Of a stretch of 64,000 nucleotides of DNA, positions 22,663 through 31,743 are shown one piece after another. Both the position numbers and the translations under genes were made by a program. Below the pieces are notes generated by a model that worked only from the letters and a program-made list of their open reading frames with translations, was not told the origin of the DNA and made no database searches. Position 1 is the first letter of the stretch. Each line of letters starts with the position of its first letter. This DNA is from Lophium mytilinum (lineage: Eukaryota; Ascomycota; Dothideomycetes; Mytilinidiales; Mytilinidiaceae), in assembly GCA_010093605.1 (NCBI GenBank), contig MU004185.1:331334-395333 (forward strand), written 5' to 3'.

Positions 22663-23423
22663 CTAATTGCAAGCCAAGCTAAGAAGAGAGAAAATTCCAC
22701 CAGCATAACCACTTACAGCTCCAGCGACCGCGCCCATGCCTCCCAATATCTGCGCACAGATATCGCTGTCAACAAGTTCCATCGTGATATCCGCACCAAT
22801 GTTTGGAGGGGCAGCATTCGCCGCTTTGGGGTCCTGAAAGTTAATACCCACGTATTTCGGGATTTCGCACTGCCAGGCAGTTGTTTTCGTAAGCTGGCAG
22901 CCTTTTTCATCACCGCCGCAGCCTTGAGTGTTGACTGAGTTGCCGCAGTTAGCTGCTGCCAAGACCGCAGCCCTCAGCGTATCTACAAGACCTGTAGGAG
23001 GTACGGTTAGCAAGGTGGCTTAGACTGTGGACTCTAGACTACTTACCATTGCGAATCCATGTAGGGTAGGCACCAGAAGGGTCCATGGTGACGACTATCG
23101 GGCCCATTTCGCCGTTGAGGCCTGACGCTTGCCACCAGCCGTCGAAGGTAAGGGGGCTGGTGTCGCATTGACCCGACTCATGGCAAGCTCCTGTAAGCGC
23201 ATCGAACATGGCATTGATATCAACATCGCCGAGCTTTACAGTGTCATGAGAGACTACAGATCTCGTTAGATAGTTATTAGTTGAACTTGAGGGGAGAATT
23301 ACAGGTGAGCTTGATGTTTCCATTTGGGTCCCAAACGCCTGTGTTGTCACGATTGGCGATGTTCGGCAAGGCGTACACAGATGAGGCAGCAATAGTTGCA
23401 AGGGCGATATACTGAGAAAGCAT
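22663..23423 (-). CDS. Small secreted cysteine-containing protein
   Basis: Three exons, 23303-23423, 23047-23253 and 22663-22991, give 218 aa. The first ~19 residues (MLSQYIALATIAASSVYAL) form a typical signal peptide with cleavage near SVYA-LP. The mature part has eight cysteines: two in ALTGACHESGQCD, three in ANCGNSVNTQGCGG and EKGCQ, then one each in WQCEIP, ICAQIL and LACN. This fits four disulfide bonds. The last ~30 residues are hydrophobic and Gly-rich (GGMGAVAGAVSGYAGGIFSLLSLA), which could be a membrane-active or anchor segment. No enzyme motif is seen. Intron signals are good (a CTAAC-type branch in both). It may be an effector-like or cell-wall protein; no family recognised. Confidence 0.8.
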
Positions 23424-25253
23424 GTCGATGATTTGTTCGGAAGTTTGGTAAAGAATTTGAATACGGTCTGCGCAGAGGGGTGGTAGGCCTACTATTGAAA
23501 TAGGAGAACGGTTGAGATGGCTGGTAGATATTTCTCAACACACAGCGTGACGACCTAGATTATATACATTCATTGCGCCCCTCCATAATGCCAAGTAATG
23601 CCGAAGGATAGGCTGTTCATCTCCGGTCTGCTGGCCACGATTCCTGCCTCGAGATTGATTTGGGGTTGCTTTTCTGCTTCATCATGCATCTATCTTGGCG
23701 ATAGAATTGCTGACGCCAAGATACCATTATAGCAAGACGAGATTTAAGTCTAAATTTGTGGATGCAGGGGAAATGCTCGGGGGCCTCAGAGCCAATTGGA
23801 GACTTTGGTTCCTGGTGGATCTTGGCTACCGACTCGTGCCGGGCCCGCCCGCCATCGTGTAAGCTGAAAATAGCGTGCCAAGGCGGGTGAGTGTTGGTGG
23901 CTTTCTCCGTAGGTCTGTGCGCAAGGCTGTGTTAAACAGCCCCCAAACCCAACGGCCGCGCCGGCATTGGCTGGGAAGACAACAAACACGAGGCTGAAGG
24001 TCCTACCCAACAGTTGTGGCTCGTTCCCAGTGCAGCCGAGTTGTATTGGCTTGTTTCAAGAGCGCTCAGCCTGATGCTTGTGGGGTCGGCGGTGCTCATC
24101 ATCAAAGTTTCCCAAGCCGCATCACCTCAAAACTGATAGAGTTCCGGTGCGATTCGTTTCCTCTGCAACTTTCTCGTTTTGCGCCGGACTTCGATCAAGG
24201 TACAAGTGGTAGCGTCGTAACCTCGTAGACAATTTAAGAGCTAGCGGAGGATTTCCATCTCGCAGATGATTGCGATCAACCCCAACTCTCATCCGGAACG
24301 CAAGCAGGGCTCCCGTCACAAAAAGTGAGACTCTACTTAGTGGGGCGCACGGTGCTTCAGAGTCTCACTTTTTGTGACGGTAGCCCTGGCAAGCGAGCAG
24401 ACTATGACCGGCGACTTCAAAGCTCCTAGTAGACTAAGTTAGGAAGCGCAAATAGTTTCGGGATAGGGATCTTATATCCTAAGCTTTGTCTATACTCCTT
24501 GCTGTCTTTGGAAAATTCTTACTTCGCTGTCAATGCCACAATTCACTATCGACGTGCACGACAGCATCACCTTGACGTGCACGAAGGCGACGATGCGAAC
24601 GTAATTCTTAGGTGGGAGGTGCTATAAGTGTTTAGCAGTGGCCACGGTATACAACTTATACAAAAATGTAGGAATTGTTAATATGTGCATAGAGTCTGAG
24701 TTGCTTAAAGTTAATGTACCCAATGATTTTCTCGCTACCTACGGGTTCCCGCTTCCTAGGGATACACCTTAGTACCTGCATAAGATTTGTTACGTCTTCT
24801 TAATTAAGCGAAGATCCTCAGGTTACCTATATCATTGTCCGTGGATACCTTTCCTTCTTTACAATTACTCTACCTCTTCCATGACAGTCACCACAGCGAG
24901 CAATCACGGTAGCAAACTTGGGTCCATTCCTGTATATCAGCCAGCCTTCCACCTAATATGAGACACTACGGCCTGCAATTAGCAAGACACTGAAATTGCA
25001 AAACGTCTAAGCACGTCATGTACCACTTAATGAGGTCGTTCACCTAACCCACCGCCTGCAGCGAGGCCCCAAGTTTCCCCTACCGACGCCTCGTTGGCAT
25101 TTACCCAACGCAAGATGGAAATCCCGTTCCGGACGAGGGCATAGAAACCTGTAGGTGATCCTAGTGACTTGAAGCCTCCATCCAGTTTACATCCTCTTCC
25201 AACCACAACGCCAACACCACTCGCACCACAGCTCACCCACAACACCACACAAG
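23424..25253. other. Intergenic region with an 84-bp inverted repeat
   Basis: 1.8 kb. Contains the hairpin element at 24305-24388. Only short unrecognised frames otherwise. The last 150 bp, rich in CCACAAC/CACCAC words, is the likely leader of the next gene. Confidence 0.5.
24305..24388. mobile_element. 84-bp MITE-like inverted repeat with 5-bp flanking duplication
   Basis: Left arm 24305-24334 and right arm 24359-24388 are inverted copies of 30 bp with one mismatch, beginning CAGGGCT-CCGTCACAAAAA. The 24-bp centre is unique. The same five bases, GCAAG, stand directly outside both ends (24300-24304 and 24389-24393), as expected for a target-site duplication. There is no room for a transposase, so this would be a non-autonomous DNA element. 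The near-identity of the arms suggests recent insertion or a selected hairpin. The superfamily is not clear from a 5-bp duplication. Confidence 0.65.
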
Positions 25254-26144
25254 ATGTCTGCCAGATTCCGCTTCGACGATCTTCCGGGTGAGCTTCGAAA
25301 CAGAATCTACGAATACACAGTCAAAGACCCCATCGCTATGGACATCACTCTCGATCCCGCAAACGGCAATCATCGAATCAAGGTAGCCGGAGCTGTTTCA
25401 AACAACTCCCCCTCGGCATTGATACCGTTAAGCATAATCAGCAAGAAGGTCCACGAGGAATCTTCCGGCTTCTTCTGGGCCCAGAACATATTCCGAGCGC
25501 TCGAACACAAACACAACACTCCTCCGCACGACGTCGCCCGAGCCTTCTTCCTAGCCATCGGACCCCTCGGCCGGCGGCTGTTACAGAACTTAAGCCTCGT
25601 CAACGTTGGATCTCTCATCGTGGCCTTGCCCCAGAACACCTATTACGATCCCGAAAGTGCAGCGGACACACCGATCTACGTCCGCCAGGCCAGCCGCAAC
25701 CTGAGTGTACTCAGCATCCAGCTCGGCCGCTGCCAGAGTCTCCAAAAGGCTCACGTGGAATTTGAGCTGGAGGAGGTGTTTTCAAGGTTGGCGAATGGGC
25801 CGGGTCCACTCATGGCGTGGCAGGCGCGACGCCAGCCGGGGTTCGTGGGGATTGGTGAGTTTTGGGCATTAGCACGGAAGGATAGTCTGTTGAGTATCTC
25901 TGACAGTAGTCCGCTCCGCTTATAGGTGTCTATTGTTCGTACGTCCCGACTTAAGATTTTAGAGATTGCATGGAAGCCGTTAGATGATGCGGCGGCTGAC
26001 ATGTTCTTGAACGGTGGAAGACTAGCTATGTGGAGGGGCTTTTCAACTGACCTCCTCAAAGAAGCTGCTATAGACTATTTGCGGTTCTACTTGGAGCCCG
26101 AATGTAGGGTCGTCATCGCTGCAGAGGAGGTTTATGAGGATTGA
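25254..26144 (+). CDS. F-box-like paralogue A, frame crossed by an in-frame TAG
   Basis: Begins MSARFRFDDLPGELRNRIYE, the F-box-like signature of this local family, followed by the family words DPANGNHRIKV, SIISKKVHEES, FFWAQNIFRALEHKHNT, VARAF, GSL and SIQLGRCQSLQ. After codon 223 a TAG stands at 25923-25925. In the same frame, with no shift, the expected family tail continues (SRLKILEIAWKPLDD, YLRFYLEPECRVVIAAEE) to the TGA at 26142-26144. Either this is a nonsense change, or an 81-nt in-frame intron (25845-25925, weak GTGGGG donor, TATAG acceptor, CTGAC at ~25901) removes it. The perfect-looking GTGAGT at 25855 would throw the tail out of frame. Function probably as a substrate adaptor, by analogy only. 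Confidence 0.65.
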
Positions 26145-26793
26145 GCTAGAGTACTAGGAGAGCGAAGGCAATGGGAGAGGTTTGGCTTCGACGTATAGTA
26201 CTAGGCCTTGGGTACGGGCACACGGACTCGTCACTCTTCGGATCCAGTCTTGCTTACTTGACTCACTGAGAGGAGTAGCCTAGTTAGTTAGTAGGCATAA
26301 CCTTAAGCAGCGGTCTGATCTGCACTGCCTGGAATAAGACATTACGCTTAGATGCTGAAAGCCTTTGGGAATATTGCAAACGTTGGTGAATGTGTGTGAA
26401 TAGGCTTCTGGCTTATGACTATAGAGGATGTGAGATATGCCTTTTTCTTTGAGATTTATAGGCCTAACGGCAGTGGTATTTCCAAATTGGCATTGTCTTG
26501 AGGGGATATCTTGAGGACTCTTAAAGATTGAGGACTTACCGTTCACCTTCGTCACCTACCTCTTGCAGACAAGATCATCTTACATTCCGCCGCTAACCCG
26601 GGCCAAGAAGAGATCGTGTCATACTGTTAGCATTTACTCTGTACTGAACATAATTCACTTCCCGTGCCTAGACACAAAACCTCGGTACGATCTTCAGGCT
26701 CACAATTTTCTTCCTCCATCGACTCGTCGCCCACACGGCCACCCACACATCCATACACCCACCGACCCGAAGCCGCACCTCTAGCCGCTCGAT
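26145..26793. other. Intergenic between paralogues A and B
   Basis: No gene, repeat or RNA is seen. The last ~100 bp (CACAC/CACCCACC-rich) matches in style the leader of paralogue A, consistent with duplication of gene plus promoter. Confidence 0.45.
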
Positions 26794-27705
26794 ATGTCTG
26801 GAAAATTTGCCTTTGCCGAGCTCCCAGGAGAGCTCCAAAACCGAGTCTACGAGTTCACACTCAAAGACCCAGTCGCGTTCGACGTTACTCGCAACCCGGC
26901 CAATGGAAACAAGAAGCAAGTCAAGTTCACCGGAGTCGTGACCAAGCACTCAGCGTCTCCCTTGCTCGCCTTCAGCATGATCAGCCGAAAAGTATATGAG
27001 GACTCCGCCACGTTCTTTTGGCTACAAAACACCTTTCGCGTCCTGGAACAAAAGCACACAACAAGACCACACCAGGTCGCCCGCGCTTTTCTAGCAGCCA
27101 TCGGACCTAGGGGTCGTAGAGTGTTAAAGGACCTCAAGCTCATCAACTACGGTTCTCTCGTTGAAGGCTACGACCGGGCCAATGACCGCACACGCGACAC
27201 CGGCCATGTGAGCCAGCACGTTCGTCAGACTGGCCACGATCTTCAAGTTGTGAGCATTCAGCTTGGCCTGTGCCAGAATCTTCAGTCACTGCACATCGAC
27301 CTTGACTTGGCGGAGTTGTTCTCCTGGCTGGCCAACAGCACTGAGATTTTTCGAGCGTGGCACCAACACCACCTAGCGGAACTCTCGGCATCAGCTTTGA
27401 AGAACTCGGAGGAAGCGGCTCCGCTAGCAAAACGTCAGAAGGTGGAGGAAAAGGAAGTCATGCGACTCCACACCCCACTTAACATGTGGATCTCCGCGGC
27501 TAAGGGTTCCCGAGTGAAGCAGTTGAAGGTTGCTTGGAAAGTGACCGACCAACGGGCTATACGCCTGTTCACTCGTGGTTTCCAGTGGGAACGGGAGCGG
27601 CCGCCGTATGGGGAACTCAAAGCGGTCGCTTTAAGCTACCTCCGTGCCTTCCTGGAGCCCGGTTGCTAGGTGGTGGTCGTGGCGGAGGAGCTCGTTGAAG
27701 GCTGA
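26794..27705 (+). CDS. F-box-like paralogue B, ending at an early TAG
   Basis: Single exon; 291 aa to the TAG at 27667-27669. It starts MSGKFAFAELPGELQNRVYE and follows paralogue A along its length: DPVAFDVTRNPANGN, SMISRKVYEDS, FFWLQNTFRVLEQKHTT, VARAFLAAIGPRGRR, SIQLGLCQNLQSLH. In the A and C paralogues the conserved LEP-x-C is followed by a VVV/VVI-x-x-E tail. Here the TAG comes directly after LEPGC, and the same frame then reads VVVVAEELVEG before TGA at 27703-27705. The last 12 residues are therefore lost by one codon change, or the protein simply ends 13 codons earlier than its relatives. The insert at residues 198-230 (KNSEEAAPLAKRQKVEEKE) is basic and could be a nuclear signal. No intron is needed. 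Confidence 0.75.
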
Positions 27706-28206
27706 CATAATAGTCCATGGGGATGATGGAAGCATCTCCTAAACTGAATCTCCCCGAGGGTCCAAGAGGATGGGCGTTCTGTGTTTCTCATATCAAGGGC
27801 AGAATAGCAAGCTGGAACAAATACCAATGATTAAGTTCCTGTCGGTTTGCTTACGGCCACGCGCAGATCACCGTTTTGCTCTGCTTAAAATCATCCATTC
27901 ACCTCACTGTCCATTTGTAACAGTTCTCACGTGCGGTTCGAAACTCAGCAATATGGTCTTACGATTCTGGTGGTGTCATTGGCTTTCTAGGTAGTTACTA
28001 AGTTCGCAAAATTACAATCATTCTTTGACATCATTCTATTCGCAGGACGGAACTTTCAAGGTCAAAAATCACACCCAAACTCCTATCGGCTGATCCATCT
28101 TGCCGTTCCGAACTCAATTTAGACAACGGCTCTTACTCTGTGGTTCAATTTCAGCGCGAACCTCCCGTACGATCTTCTCTTGCCTCTTCAAGGGAGCAAA
28201 TCCCGT
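27706..28206. other. Intergenic between paralogues B and C (convergent)
   Basis: 500 bp between two gene ends. A 74-codon frame at 27770-27994 is unconvincing. Nothing else is seen. Confidence 0.45.
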
Positions 28207-29145
28207 CTAGTCTTCTTCCACGTGCTCCCTCACCACGACTTGGAGGCTGCAGGTAGGTTCGAGGCTGGTACGCAGAAACTGTTCTGCAGCTGCTTTGAGT
28301 TGGTCTTCGTCCGGCCATCGCTTGCCACCGTGGATGAGCTTTCCTAACACCTTGCGGTCATTGGTGTCTTTCCAGGCGATCTTCAATGCCTTGAGGCCTG
28401 AGTTCTTGGCAATGGTTACCAGGAGAGCGAGAATTGTCATTGCCACGCTGCCTGATTCCTTTGAAGCGAGAGCAAGCTCGCGCTGCGCAGCCGCCATAGC
28501 TTCCTCGATGCTCGGATCATATCCACTCGGATTGGCTTGTACCTTGGCCACCGCTGCCCGAGCAGCTGAATGTCGCTGCTCCCACGCGACGAGATCCCAG
28601 GGGTCGGCACCATAGCCACCGAAAAGCTCGCACAGCTCCAGCTCCATGTCCAACGTCTGCAGCTTCTTGCAGCAGCACAGATGCGTCGCGATAATTTGGA
28701 ACGTATAGATCGCTTTATGAACATACTCAGCGGGATATTTTACTAGGACATCTTCATTCTCCCAATCATAGCCCTTGAGCAAAGACCCCACTTTGACCAA
28801 CTGGATGTGCTGGATCTCGTCACGACCTCGAGAACCGATGGCTTTGAGGAACGCGCGGGTGACCACGTAGGGAGCCGTGCCGTATTTGTGCTCTTGGATC
28901 TTGAAGAGGTTCTCACGGAAGACCGACAGCTTAGCCTCCTGGTACAGATTCTTGTCACCTATCAGACTAAAGGCGGTCAAGACAGATGGGTTCCCTGTGG
29001 ACGCTCCGATGACCTTGACTTGCTGATTACCGTTCGCCGGGTCCAGAGTGACCTCCATGCCGGATTGGTCTACGAGTCCGGCGAACTGGTAAACAGAGTT
29101 GCGGAGCTCGCCTGGAAGGGCAGCGAGGTTGAACTTGGCAGCCAT
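28207..29145 (-). CDS. F-box-like paralogue C, intact
   Basis: Single exon, 312 aa, the only member of the local trio with an uninterrupted frame. It begins MAAKFNLAALPGELRNSVYQ and shares DPANGNQQVKVIGA, FSLIGDKNLYQEA, RENLFKIQEHKYGT, VTRAFLKAIGSRGR, GSLLKGYDWE, CCCKKLQTLDMELELCELF, LKALKIAWKDTND and the tail LEPTCSLQVVV. It has an alanine-rich helical insert around residues 185-225 (AARAAVAKVQAN, EEAMAAAQRELALASKE) absent from paralogues A and B. It is encoded on the opposite strand, so the cluster includes an inversion. A degenerate F-box suggests an SCF adaptor role; substrates unknown. Confidence 0.8.
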   Translation of the reverse strand: MAAKFNLAALPGELRNSVYQFAGLVDQSGMEVTLDPANGNQQVKVIGASTGNPSVLTAFSLIGDKNLYQEAKLSVFRENLFKIQEHKYGTAPYVVTRAFLKAIGSRGRDEIQHIQLVKVGSLLKGYDWENEDVLVKYPAEYVHKAIYTFQIIATHLCCCKKLQTLDMELELCELFGGYGADPWDLVAWEQRHSAARAAVAKVQANPSGYDPSIEEAMAAAQRELALASKESGSVAMTILALLVTIAKNSGLKALKIAWKDTNDRKVLGKLIHGGKRWPDEDQLKAAAEQFLRTSLEPTCSLQVVVREHVEED

Positions 29146-29571
29146 GGCTAGTCTTGGTGCTGAAGCTGAGATTGACCTTGAATGTAAGGGTACGCTGGGG
29201 ACGACGTTGTTGTTGATGTGAGTTGATGTGGATGGATGGGAAAAGTAGTGGGATGTGTGAGGCCTTAGAGACGGGACGACTGGGCTTTTATCTCTAAAAA
29301 AAATGAAAGTTCACCGGGCCTTGTGAATTCACGTCGTAGGAGGGGGTGAATTGGATGAGTGTGAACAATGCCGCTAGTAAGAGGACAAGACCGCCCGATA
29401 ACACATTGTGTAAGCTCGTGAAAGATTCCATAGTTCGCACTTTCACTTACCACAATTTCTGACCACTGCTAATACCGCCGTCTATGTAACGGTCCTTAGA
29501 CCACCCCCACCCCCACCACCACCACCACCAACTTCCTTTTGTCTATATAAGAGATCCTGGCTAGCGACGCA
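29146..29571. promoter_or_regulatory. Divergent promoter region with CCCAC/CCA tract and TATA box
   Basis: Separates paralogue C (minus) from the J-domain gene (plus). At 29500-29530 there is a simple CCACCCCC/CCACCA run, followed by TATATAA at about 29544-29550, only ~22-28 bp before the J-domain ATG. If that TATA box is used, the 5' leader would be extremely short; alternatively translation starts further in. Confidence 0.45.
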
Positions 29572-30456
29572 ATGTCGAGCACCCCGACCCCTTGGGTTAC
29601 CCTCGGCGTGGCTCGTGACGCAAACGAGAAGACTGTTCGTTCGGCATATCATCGACTTGCACGCGAGCACCACCCGGACAAAATCCGGGATCCTACCCGC
29701 CGCACAGCAGGAGAGGAGATGTTCAAGATCATCCAACATGCCTACGAACTTCTCACCAACAAGGTAAAGCGCACCGAAGCTAATACCCAGCCAGAACCCG
29801 ATCCCGAACCGGCGAGGCCTCCTCCAAGACGTCGGACGCCATCCCCCTCGCCGTACGATGGAGTTTTCAGGCCACCGAGCGACTATGGTTCTGACACCGA
29901 GGACGAGGATTCTTACGGATTCCGCCAGCTGGGTCGCCCGGAAGCCGCTGCACGCTCCATTGCACGCAGAGCCAACCGTCTCTTTGATTATGCCCAGGAC
30001 CAGTGGTCGGAAGCAGAGTCGATGCTCGTCCACGCGCAAAACGCAGTACCACCACTCATGACCCTCTACTCTAGCACGAAGCCAACCCTTGGGCCAGAGT
30101 CGTGCCGTGAGGAGCTCGAAAAAGGGCGCATTCCCGAGTCTGTTTTGAATATGCACACGAAAAAGTGGAGCAACTCAGCCGAGAACCTGCGCTGGGCCGT
30201 GCAACTGTTCGATGAAGCTTCGTCCACTTACAAGCGCGCTGAAAAGGTATTCAAACAAGCCGCCAAAGAATTTGACGAACTTAATCTCGACGATGACTGG
30301 CGTGAGAACAGGAATATGGTGGAAGAAGCGCGACGGTTGGCGCCTGAGGCTACTGTGAGGGCTAATGAGAGCCAGAAGAAGTTTGAGAAGACCGAGAGCG
30401 TGGCTTCGGCGTGGAGCGGTGCGGACTCACGATGGCGAGGGGCTCTAGAGGTCTGA
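29572..30456 (+). CDS. J-domain (DnaJ class C-like) protein
   Basis: Single exon, 294 aa. Residues 7-63 form a J-domain: WVTLGVARDANEKTVRSAY, the HPD motif at residues 34-36 in REHHPDKIRD, then MFKIIQHAYELLT. The HPD triad stimulates Hsp70 ATPase (family knowledge). There is no Gly/Phe or zinc-finger region, so it is not a class A or B Hsp40. The middle (70-115) is Pro/Arg/Asp-rich and disordered. Residues 120-290 are a long charged helical region with likely coiled coil (NLRWAVQLFDEASSTYKRAEK). No signal peptide or membrane helix, so cytosolic or nuclear. It lies in the F-box-like cluster but its role there is unknown. Confidence 0.85.
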   Translation: MSSTPTPWVTLGVARDANEKTVRSAYHRLAREHHPDKIRDPTRRTAGEEMFKIIQHAYELLTNKVKRTEANTQPEPDPEPARPPPRRRTPSPSPYDGVFRPPSDYGSDTEDEDSYGFRQLGRPEAAARSIARRANRLFDYAQDQWSEAESMLVHAQNAVPPLMTLYSSTKPTLGPESCREELEKGRIPESVLNMHTKKWSNSAENLRWAVQLFDEASSTYKRAEKVFKQAAKEFDELNLDDDWRENRNMVEEARRLAPEATVRANESQKKFEKTESVASAWSGADSRWRGALEV

Positions 30457-31008
30457 AATTCAGATACTGTCTCCTAGTTATGTGAGCGCGATAATAATAA
30501 TGGATACGCTAATTCGAAGAATGCTTACTATGATGATGTGACGCTGATGAGTGAACATGGGCCGAGAAATACATGATATTGCTAGCGAAATTCTGTATTG
30601 TGTGGTGAGGGGCAGAAACTAAACAAAGCACTCCGAATAATTGTGCTGTGCCCTTCGCAACTTGGCTCTCCTGCATCCAATCCAAGCGTTTTAACCATTT
30701 TTATCGTTGAATGGGTATGAAGCATTGATGGCTATAGCTGAGCAAGTTAGAAAGGATACGTTATAAAACGGACAAGACACTTATAGTAAGGATTAGAATC
30801 AATTAGAGTACGGTAGTAAAAGTGGGGCAATCAGAGGCCGAGAATTGCAGACCTCCGAGTCTCTCGGATATTAAAACACCAGCCCTAGCCCCATATATAC
30901 ATCACCATTAATCATTGGAACACCAGGATCATCCACAGCCTCGAATCCACGCAGCCCAAATTGGGGCCTCAGTCCAGTCCAAACCTTTGTTCAGGTAATC
31001 CATCTCCA
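30457..31008. other. Intergenic between convergent genes
   Basis: 3' flanks of the J-domain gene and the PAN-like gene. No frame, repeat or RNA gene is recognised. Confidence 0.5.
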
Positions 31009-31743
31009 TCACTGGGTGGTGGGAGTTGTTTCATCCAGGCGATAAGCTCCCCAGACTCCGGAATCGGTCCGCACTACCTGCTCGTAGCTGTTCTTCATGT
31101 AGCATGGGCCTGGGGATCCAAAGCGGTATGATACATCAACGCAACCGTCAGTTTCTTCACAGGACTGTCATGTTGGTTAATCTCTAGTGAACTGCAGACG
31201 ACCGTGCGTGTACTCACCTCAATGCAGCTGGGGAAGTCAGACACCCAGGCAATCCCAATATCCGAGCCATACCTGTCCGCCGAGCATTCGATCTTGTATG
31301 CGGATCCGTCCTTCGCAGTATAAGTCGTCCCATCAGTCTCTGGGCAGGCTATGACCTTCGTGGCGGACCAAATGTTGGCATTTGTCTGGGGACCCTCGTT
31401 CCGGTTCTTCATGTAGCAGGCGGCGCCGTTGTAAGAAACGACGATACATCCTGTCGTGCTCTCGCAAGTAGCGATGCAGTTCTCGAGGCTAGTTTCCCAT
31501 GATATTGCGAGGTCGCCACCATCTTCGAATTATAGTTAGATGAGTTCCTCGGTTCGCAGCAGTAAACTTACAGTAGTCGGTACCGCATTGGATGTTGTAG
31601 GTATCAGCGCCAATAGTGTAGGCCTGGCCGTCTGAGACAGGACAGGAAAGTGCCGCAGGCGTCGAGGTGGCGGGCAGGGCTGCAATGAGACTGGGTGCAA
31701 TCGCGAGAAGCGCAGCAATCTTGGTGAGGATGACTTGAGGCAT
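31009..31743 (-). CDS. Secreted protein with two PAN/Apple-like repeats
   Basis: Three exons, 31572-31743, 31218-31522 and 31009-31164, give 210 aa. Residues 1-22 are a signal peptide (MPQVILTKIAALLAIAPSLIAA). The mature protein repeats one pattern twice. Repeat 1 reads CPVSDGQAYTIG, YNIQCGTDYYGGD, ENCIATCESTTGCIVVSYNGAACYMKN. Repeat 2 reads CPETDGTTYTAKD, YKIECSADRYGSD, PSCIESCEETDGCVDVSY, GPCYMKN. Regular cysteines and the C-x3-C, GC-x2-VSY, CYxKN words fit the fungal PAN/Apple-like fold, which binds proteins or carbohydrates (family knowledge). The third exon is required to complete repeat 2. Likely a wall or extracellular protein; binding partner unknown. Confidence 0.82.

Noticed and set aside
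29482-30156. 224-codon minus-strand frame over the J-domain gene
   Set aside because: Antisense shadow; the plus-strand frame has a clear J-domain with HPD.
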